From the NCBI RefSeq assembly GCF_000756615.1, contig NZ_CP009288.1, positions 5,952,001 through 6,016,000 on the forward strand: DNA of 64,000 bases. Direction: 5' to 3'. This DNA comes from Paenibacillus durus (lineage in GTDB: Bacteria > Bacillota > Bacilli > Paenibacillales > Paenibacillaceae). Made by a program: the position numbers and the translations under genes. The notes below the pieces were generated by a model. That model had not been told where the DNA came from and did not search any database. It saw nothing but the letters and a program-made list of their open reading frames with translations. Below, piece by piece: positions 58,284 through 64,000 of the stretch. Within the stretch, counting starts at the first letter, position 1. The number at the start of each line of letters is the position of its first letter.

Positions 58284-59321
58284 TTAGTGGGCGGCCGACG
58301 TAGCCTTGGCTTCCAGCGCATCGCCCGCTTTTCCCGGCTCAATCAACTGATCCACCGGCGTTCCGGCGTTCATCCAGTTGTCAATCATTGCCTTCGCTTT
58401 GTTCAGATCCTCATCGTTTACAACATCATAATAGACGCCGTCAATACGGGTACCCTCGCCCATAACGGTGAAGCTCGAAATGTCCATCTCTTTACCGCCC
58501 AGAAACTTCTTGGCCAGGTCGGTAATCATCGTAGGCTCCATGTCAGTCTTGAAATTATCACCCAATATGTTCAGCAGCTCCGACACATTGCCGATCTGGT
58601 TAAGCGACAGCATTTTGTTCGCAAGCACATCCAGGAATACCTGCTGGCGTTTCGTGCGGTTAAAGTCGCTGTCTTCGCGGTATCGGACATAATTAAGCGA
58701 TTCCTCGCCGTTATAAAAAGACTTCCCGCCAACAATCGTAAATTTCTCATGGTCTTTGCCTTTGTTCTCGATCGTCTTCTGAATCGGCAGCGGCAGTCCG
58801 CCCAAGGCGTCAACGGTATCCTTCAGGCCCTGAAAGTTAATGGTCGCATAGTATTGAATATCATGTCCAAGCAGCGCCTCCAGCGTATCCTTCGCCATCT
58901 GCTGGCCGCCAAAAGCGTATGCATGCGTAATCTTGTCCTTCTTGCCGCCGTCATGGCCGATAATTTCGGTATAGGTGTCCCGGGGAATCGAGATAAGCAG
59001 AACTTTATAATCCTCCGGCCGCACCACCGCGTAGATCATTGTATCGGACCGGGCCGTTTCCGTCTTACGCTGGTCGGTGCCAAGCAGCATCACAGAGAAA
59101 GGCTCGCTCTTATAGGATATCGGCTCAGGCTTTACGGAATTATCCTCATTCGTCGTGAGCGGCTGGTAAGATTTCTGTGCCAGCGTACTTTCTACCCTGT
59201 CCGACAGGAACAGATCGAAGGCCAGAACAGTCAGCGGCTTACGGAATAAATACCCTCCTCCGGCGATAATGACCAAAAGTACAATTAAGGCAATATATCT
59301 TTTTTTCCACTTTATTCTCAC
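58284..59321 (-). CDS. LytR-CpsA-Psr (LCP) family wall-polymer ligase
   Basis: 345 residues. Attaches teichoic-acid-type polymers to peptidoglycan. GTG start at 59321 eight bases after AGAGGA. One N-terminal membrane helix (YIALIVLLVIIAGGGYLFR), then the extracytoplasmic LCP domain with VMLLGTDQRKTETARSDTMIYAVV, LLISIPRDTYTEIIGHDGGKKDKI, GLKDTVDALGGLPLPI, and LNYVRYREDSDFNRTKRQQVFL. The conserved Arg and Asp residues bind the polyprenyl pyrophosphate and metal. Monocistronic, between the CBS gene and the peptide transporter. Confidence 0.92.
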   Translation of the reverse strand: MRIKWKKRYIALIVLLVIIAGGGYLFRKPLTVLAFDLFLSDRVESTLAQKSYQPLTTNEDNSVKPEPISYKSEPFSVMLLGTDQRKTETARSDTMIYAVVRPEDYKVLLISIPRDTYTEIIGHDGGKKDKITHAYAFGGQQMAKDTLEALLGHDIQYYATINFQGLKDTVDALGGLPLPIQKTIENKGKDHEKFTIVGGKSFYNGEESLNYVRYREDSDFNRTKRQQVFLDVLANKMLSLNQIGNVSELLNILGDNFKTDMEPTMITDLAKKFLGGKEMDISSFTVMGEGTRIDGVYYDVVNDEDLNKAKAMIDNWMNAGTPVDQLIEPGKAGDALEAKATSAAH

Positions 59322-59638
59322 AATTAATTCCTCTTTTACAATAGAGTAGAGTTAATAGGTGCTATATATTGGAATGGCCGTCCGGACAAAATGGATGGAG
59401 CGGTCACGGATTGGTCCTGCGGACAGACTTTCTCTCACCGGCGCTTCACCCTTACTGTTGCAGAGCGGTCCTCCTTTCCAGGGCAGCTTAAACAAATACA
59501 AACTCTATTGTAATCACTCTGGAGTCAAAATGAAACAACAATAACCGACACATTTGGAAAAAAATATATTTGTTTCGTCGTCTTCCATAGCTATATAGAC
59601 GAAGGCAGCAGCATTTTGATGCGACTATTCACAAAATC
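59322..59638. other. Intergenic region between LCP and the peptide transporter
   Basis: No gene and no clear terminator of the transporter operon; the sequence past the oppC-like stop is AT-rich. It must hold the LCP promoter, but I could not place it with confidence. Confidence 0.3.
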
Positions 59639-60520
59639 TTAAAAAATCATAAATGTCTCTCTTGAAACTCTGAACGCTTCCTTTACCCCTTCACTGATAA
59701 AATTGATCGAAAGGATGACTCCGGTAATCAACAGCCCAGCGGGAAGCCATACCCACCACTGTTCCCTGATTACTGCCGGAGATTGCGCGTCCGCCAGCAT
59801 ATTTCCCCAGCTTGGCTGTCCGACGGGTACGCCGAAGCCCAGAAAGCTGAGACTCGCTTCAACTCCGATCATGGCCGCAGCCGTCCACATCAGATTCGTA
59901 ATAAAGACACTCAGCAGGCCAGGCAGCAGATGGCGCGTCAATATCCGCAGCGTCCCGGCTCCGAGCGCGCTAGCGGCCATAATATATTCATTTTCTTTCT
60001 CGGCCAGTGTCTTTGCCCGGATGATCCGGGCGAATCCGCCCCAGCCCAGCAGCCCCACTGTCCAGATCAGCGAGGGAATTCCGCCGCCTTGATAGATGCT
60101 TTTTACAACAATAATAAAAATTAAAAAAGGAAACGACAAAATAACATCAGTGATTCGCATCAGCAGCGAATCTGCCGATCCGCCAAAATAGCCGGCCAGA
60201 ACCCCCACCACGGTTCCCGTACCGGCTATGATTGCGGATACGCACAGACTGATCCACAGCGTCGTCCGGCCTCCAAATAACAGACGGGAGACAATATCCC
60301 GCCCTCCCTTGTCGGTGCCCAGCCAATGTTCAGCGCTCGGACCTTTATTCAGGCCCCGCAGATCGATCTTCGCTGGATCGTAGGCTGTAAGCCAAGGAGC
60401 AAGCAGACACAGCGCCAACACAGCGAGCAGAAACAGCAGCGAAATGGCAGCTAACCGATTCGCGGCAAATTTACGGGCGGCGGCGCCAATGAGTGAAGCG
60501 GGCGAGTTCTTGTGCATCAT
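59639..60520 (-). CDS. Oligopeptide/nickel-type ABC transporter permease (OppC/DppC-like)
   Basis: About 293 residues; three adjacent ATGs (60523, 60520, 60517) follow GGAGG and overlap the preceding stop. Six helices; the N-terminal FAANRLAAISLLFLLAVLAL and AEHWLGTDKGGRDIVSRLLFGGRTTLWISL are the OppC signature. The EAA loop, which contacts the ATPase, is IRAKTLAEKENEYIMAASALGAGTLRIL. Typical end with FGVPVGQPSWGNMLADAQ. No ATPase genes follow in this direction, so the system must borrow them or they lie elsewhere. Confidence 0.92.
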   Translation of the reverse strand: MMHKNSPASLIGAAARKFAANRLAAISLLFLLAVLALCLLAPWLTAYDPAKIDLRGLNKGPSAEHWLGTDKGGRDIVSRLLFGGRTTLWISLCVSAIIAGTGTVVGVLAGYFGGSADSLLMRITDVILSFPFLIFIIVVKSIYQGGGIPSLIWTVGLLGWGGFARIIRAKTLAEKENEYIMAASALGAGTLRILTRHLLPGLLSVFITNLMWTAAAMIGVEASLSFLGFGVPVGQPSWGNMLADAQSPAVIREQWWVWLPAGLLITGVILSINFISEGVKEAFRVSRETFMIF

Positions 60521-61497
60521 CATCTTCCTCCGTTGTAACCCGCGCGTATGCGGGGATCGAGCCATCCGTACAGCACATCTGCCACAACATTCCCGGCGAC
60601 GATCATGAAGCCCGTCATTAGCGTAACCGCCATCATTACCGCGTAGTCCCGGCCGGATACCGCAGCCACAAATAGTGTCCCGATACCCGGATAGGCGAAC
60701 AGATTCTCGATAACAACCGAGCCTCCGAGCAGGCCTCCTATATCCATTCCCAGAAAGGTAACGAGCGGAATGAGCGAATTGCGCAGTATATGCCTGTTAT
60801 ATACGGAGGATCTGGATATGCCTTTGGCTACAGCCGTGCGCACGTAATTTTTGCCGCTGTTCTCCACGATTTCATTACGCAAAAACAGCGTGTAGGCCGC
60901 CGTATTGAACAGTCCCAGCACAGCCGCAGGCAGCAGAGCATGAACAACCCTGTCTCCGAGCGACGACAGTCCTCCCGAAGTTACAACCGAGACCGTGCCG
61001 CCAAGAGGCACCCAGTGCAGAACTACCGCAAATAGATATAGGGCGAAGATGGCCGCAATAAAGGTAGGGATCGCATAAGTAACATAGGCAGCCGTTCGGA
61101 TCAAGCGGTCGAGCCGGCTTCCCGGATTGCGTCCGGCGATCATTCCCAGAGCCAATGAACTTCCATAAGTAATGAGAAGCGAGAGTACGGCCAGCAGCAA
61201 AGTTGCTGGCAGACGCTGGGCGATCAGTTCGCCGACAGGCATTTTGTACAAGAAGGATTGTCCGAAATTACCAGCTGCCATATCTTTAAGCCAGCGGATA
61301 TACTGAATAGCCAATGGATCGTCGTACCCAAGTTTCTCGCGCATTTCCGTCATATAACGAGGATCTTTATTACCTGGATTCAGTCCCCCGCCAAGACCGT
61401 CGCCCGGCATCTGTTTGGCCAGAACGAATACCACTATTGAGATCAGAAGCAGCAGCGGCACCGCGCCCGCCAGTCTGCGAAGCGCATATTTTAGCAC
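60520..61497 (-). CDS. Oligopeptide/nickel-type ABC transporter permease (OppB/DppB-like)
   Basis: 325 residues, six helices. LKYALRRLAGAVPLLLLISIVVFVL at the start, the periplasmic LGYDDPLAIQYIRWLKDMAAGNFGQSF, and EAA loop NYVRTAVAKGISRSSVYNRHILRNSL are family hallmarks. It forms the membrane channel with the OppC-like protein. It starts 16 bases after the binding-protein stop and ends overlapping the next start. Confidence 0.93.
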   Translation of the reverse strand: MLKYALRRLAGAVPLLLLISIVVFVLAKQMPGDGLGGGLNPGNKDPRYMTEMREKLGYDDPLAIQYIRWLKDMAAGNFGQSFLYKMPVGELIAQRLPATLLLAVLSLLITYGSSLALGMIAGRNPGSRLDRLIRTAAYVTYAIPTFIAAIFALYLFAVVLHWVPLGGTVSVVTSGGLSSLGDRVVHALLPAAVLGLFNTAAYTLFLRNEIVENSGKNYVRTAVAKGISRSSVYNRHILRNSLIPLVTFLGMDIGGLLGGSVVIENLFAYPGIGTLFVAAVSGRDYAVMMAVTLMTGFMIVAGNVVADVLYGWLDPRIRAGYNGGR

Positions 61498-61513
61498 TAC
61501 GCCCGTGTCCTCC

Positions 61514-63250
61514 CTATTCGCTGTCTTTTATCCACCACTTGTAAGGATCGATTATATGGGTGTACGCATTGATCTTCACTCCCTGAAGCCGCTTGTTTAC
61601 CGCAGTAATCGTCTCGCGCTCCGCAAAGAAAATCATAGGCACTTCTTCATTTATTAATTTCTGCCAGTCGTAATACACCTGCTTGCGGTAATCGCGGTCA
61701 TATGCCTTCAGGCTAATCCCGTCGCGGATCAATTGCTCATTCTCCTTAGAGGACCACCGCGGATAGTTCCACAGATCATTCTCCCTCCATAATCCGGTAG
61801 GGTCCGGATCATTGGATAATCCCCAGACACCGTTAAACAGCTCCACAGACGGATCATCCTCTTCCACCATTGTATAGAAGGTATTCATTTCCTTCAGCGC
61901 TCCGCCGTTTAGTCTTACGTCCAAACCGACAGCTCTCCAGTTCTGCAGCATCGCCTCGGTGCGAGGCTCATCATTGGTGCCGCCAACCATGCCGTCGAAA
62001 TGAATCACGAGCTTCGCTCCCTTGGGATTCTCCCGCAAGCCGTCCCCGTCCAAATCCGTATAACCCGCTTCATCCAGCAGCTCGTTGGCCTTCCCTGGAT
62101 CATAAGGGTATCGGTTGATTTGATCCTCTGGAATTTTGGCCCAGCTTTCGCTGGAAATCGGCGTTTCCACCAGCTTGCCCAGCCCATAAGAGAAGCCGTC
62201 TATAATCCCTTGGCGGTCCAGAGCGTAGTACATCGCCTGCCGCAGCCGTTTATCGGTGAACTTCGGGTTGTCCATAACAATCTTCTGCGCCTTGTCGTCC
62301 CAGTGTCCGAACTTAAAGCCTATATACTCGTAAGATAAATCCGGTGATTGCATCAGCGTAATATTATCCAGCTTGTTCAGCCTTTCATAGGCATCCCGAG
62401 GCGCCTGCTCAATATCGATCACACCCTGCTCGAACAGGCTCGTAATCATCTTGTCGTCAAATACCTTATACAGCACTCCGTTAAGGAGAGGTTTGCCTTT
62501 GTAATAATTGTCAAAGCGGGACATTTCAACAAATTCTCCCGGCTGAATGTTTGTAACCTGGAACGGTCCGATACCGATGGGAGCTTTACGCACCTGATCG
62601 CTATTCGGCATATCTTTTACCGCCACTCCTGCAAAATATCTCTTATTCATCGGATAAGCCCACAGGTTATCAATGGTATTGACGCGCGCGGCTGTTACCT
62701 TAAGCTCCATGGTATAGGGATCGATAATCCGTATGCCTGATATTTGCTTCGCCTTTCCAGCGTGATAGGCTTCGGCGCCTTCAATCATTTCCACACTGTA
62801 ATAGCGTGGACCGGTATAGTTCGGATCGGCAATGACCTCAAGCGAGAATTTCCAGTCCTCAACTGTTAATTCATCCCCGTTCTGCCAGTGCACACCCGGC
62901 TTTATTTTGAAAGTGAAGGTTTTATGATCGGCAGATTCCTGCCAGCTTGCAATACCGGGAACAGTAGTTAAATCATCCTTGACTATAAACAGCGGCTCCG
63001 TTATGAATTCCAGAACACGGAGATCATCTTCACCTTCATAAAAAGCCGGTTCAAACAAGCCCTTAAACGGTGAAGGAAAACCGTAAGTCACCGTGCCTCC
63101 CGCTCTCGGTTCGCCTTCATTACCCGCTGCAAGAGGGGAAGGCCCATTCCCGCTTCGATTATCCGGAGCACCCGTCCCGCTGCAAGCCTGCAACAGCATC
63201 ATTACGAAGAGGACCGGAGCGAGGACTCTAATTATATATCTGTTGTTCAT
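61514..63250 (-). CDS. Peptide ABC transporter substrate-binding lipoprotein
   Basis: 578 residues, SBP family 5 (OppA/DppA/AppA type). Lipobox LLQAC with Cys at ~23 means membrane tethering by lipid. Then GGTVTYGFPSPFKGLFEPAFYEGEDD, PGVHWQNGDELTVEDWKFSLE, the family signature region IAPIGIGPFQV-like RKAPIGIGPFQVTNIQPGEF, and ANELLDEAGYTDLDGDGLREN. The specificity (peptide, nickel or other) is not readable. First gene of a three-gene operon with the two permeases. Confidence 0.92.
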   Translation of the reverse strand: MNNRYIIRVLAPVLFVMMLLQACSGTGAPDNRSGNGPSPLAAGNEGEPRAGGTVTYGFPSPFKGLFEPAFYEGEDDLRVLEFITEPLFIVKDDLTTVPGIASWQESADHKTFTFKIKPGVHWQNGDELTVEDWKFSLEVIADPNYTGPRYYSVEMIEGAEAYHAGKAKQISGIRIIDPYTMELKVTAARVNTIDNLWAYPMNKRYFAGVAVKDMPNSDQVRKAPIGIGPFQVTNIQPGEFVEMSRFDNYYKGKPLLNGVLYKVFDDKMITSLFEQGVIDIEQAPRDAYERLNKLDNITLMQSPDLSYEYIGFKFGHWDDKAQKIVMDNPKFTDKRLRQAMYYALDRQGIIDGFSYGLGKLVETPISSESWAKIPEDQINRYPYDPGKANELLDEAGYTDLDGDGLRENPKGAKLVIHFDGMVGGTNDEPRTEAMLQNWRAVGLDVRLNGGALKEMNTFYTMVEEDDPSVELFNGVWGLSNDPDPTGLWRENDLWNYPRWSSKENEQLIRDGISLKAYDRDYRKQVYYDWQKLINEEVPMIFFAERETITAVNKRLQGVKINAYTHIIDPYKWWIKDSE

Positions 63251-63423
63251 GTGTTCCTTCCCTTCTCTTGTTTCGTAAAACGCTTTCTCATCCAGCGGTC
63301 AATAAATAAACCAGCGGTCAATTCAGACCAAATTCATAGACGGATATATACAAATTTTTTCTTCAACAAAATTTTAAACATCATACAATGCAATATACAT
63401 TGCGTCAATATTATTTATTACTC

Positions 63424-64000
63424 TCAGTCGTTCCTCTCCTTTTCTTTGATGATCATTAAGCCTTCCACATGTTTGCGCCGCATCAATTTCCGTTTCTTCC
63501 GGATTTCTTTCGTTTCCAGCACAATGTCGAGATCATATTCATCCGGGTACAGCTCATCTTTGGATAGATAAGGCTTAAGGCGCTTATGGTTGATCTGCAT
63601 CTTATGCTTCTGCACCATGACGCCTACCATGCCTCTTGCATTCCGTTTCTCGTATACGATTCCCGTCCTGCCGAGCGAACTGACATAGACCGCGTCCCCG
63701 ACTTCAAAAGAATGCGGCTGTGCCGGGCGATCCTTAGGCCCTTCCTCTGCATGCGGCCGCTTGCCTTCTGCCATTTCTGCCGTTTCTTCCTCTTCTTGCC
63801 TTCCTATGTTATCATACCACAGCCGCATTTCTTGTTCGCCCAGCTGTTCGCGGCTCTGACCGCCGGCAATTTGACGCGAGCGTTCAATGACTCTGACGTC
63901 GATCCCCAGCTTCTCTGCAATTTGCAGCGCATAGCTGTGCCCCGCTTCCCCTATTGTCAGCTTGTAGAGCGGGCGGAGCGTAGCCGGGTCAAATTCCATT
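63424..64000 (-). CDS. MutS2-like DNA repair/recombination protein, C-terminal part (partial)
   Basis: The gene runs off the window's right end; about 190 C-terminal residues are seen. MEFDPATLRPLYKLTIGEAGHSYALQIAEKLGI is the end of a MutS-type ATPase domain; next come a charged linker (EEETAEMAEGKRPHAEEGPK), a small beta domain FEVGDAVYVSSLGRTGIVYEKRN, and a basic tail (KEIRKKRKLMRRKH). No Smr endonuclease domain follows, so it is a MutS2 relative without Smr rather than standard MutS2. It is leftward and upstream of the peptide-transporter operon. Confidence 0.85.
   Translation of the reverse strand, partial: MEFDPATLRPLYKLTIGEAGHSYALQIAEKLGIDVRVIERSRQIAGGQSREQLGEQEMRLWYDNIGRQEEEETAEMAEGKRPHAEEGPKDRPAQPHSFEVGDAVYVSSLGRTGIVYEKRNARGMVGVMVQKHKMQINHKRLKPYLSKDELYPDEYDLDIVLETKEIRKKRKLMRRKHVEGLMIIKEKERND

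Noticed and set aside
58287..59249. 320-residue open frame opposite the LCP gene
   Set aside because: Mirrors the LCP gene; no ribosome site or recognisable domain.
1..64000. CRISPR array, tRNA or rRNA genes
   Set aside because: No regularly spaced direct repeats and no tRNA- or rRNA-like sequence noticed on either strand.

Overview
The window reads as Gram-positive, spore-former-type Bacillota DNA, most probably Paenibacillus or a close relative. The evidence is the complete walRKHIJ operon followed by an HtrA-type protease, cydABCD with Rex-type operators, the yybS-gdpP-rplI-dnaB block, purA with a PurR-type control region, rlmH, a YdjO-like protein next to a cold-shock gene, and an LCP protein. 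Strong AGGAGG-type ribosome sites are common. From about 30 kb to the right end the DNA is ordinary, densely packed core chromosome, nearly all transcribed leftwards. From the left end to rlmH (29.96 kb) it is accessory: patchy, and full of broken mobile-element genes.

Left accessory part. After a quinone reductase gene come a 3' remnant of a group II intron and the tail of a large serine recombinase. Between 2.9 and 13.8 kb lies a leftward contractile-injection effector operon. It holds a toxin-less VgrG/gpD-like spike, a pentapeptide-repeat protein, two small proteins (one perhaps a DcrB-like chaperone), a PAAR-like DUF4280 tip, and a second spike that runs into a polymorphic toxin with an immunity gene. 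Behind this is a promoter-poor orphan copy (partial spike, toxin of a different type, second immunity gene). Both spike-toxin joints are out of frame at the same hinge, by different amounts. An N-terminal group II intron reverse-transcriptase fragment lies on the far side, so intron halves bracket the module.

Middle accessory part (14-30 kb). A CycA-like permease sits behind a single-aptamer glycine riboswitch with a terminator platform. Next come a membrane diguanylate cyclase, a second recombinase tail, an XRE regulator divergent from a HEPN-like helical protein, an LRR protein, a TetR regulator divergent from an isochorismatase-like hydrolase, and a three-gene defence-type operon (MmeI-like DNA methyltransferase, SF2 helicase, GIY-YIG nuclease). 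A third recombinase tail and a YaaC-like gene abut rlmH. The last codons of rlmH carry a sequence repeated in the same orientation at 20.1 kb and 19.03 kb. This is the arrangement expected of SCC-type cassettes stacked at the rlmH 3' end.

Core part. rlmH is followed by a DUF4386 membrane protein, a frameshifted Crp/Fnr-type gene, a VOC protein, a 55-residue CxxH/CxxC protein, cydABCD (cytochrome bd and its assembly exporter), ydjO and csp with a hairpin leader, htrA and walJ-I-H-K-R, then a LysM-G5-M23 cell-wall peptidase, purA, dnaB, rplI, gdpP, yybS, a MazG-like gene, a CBS-domain gene, an LCP ligase and an oligopeptide ABC transporter without its ATPases. The window ends inside a MutS2-like gene. 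No tRNA, rRNA or CRISPR array was seen.
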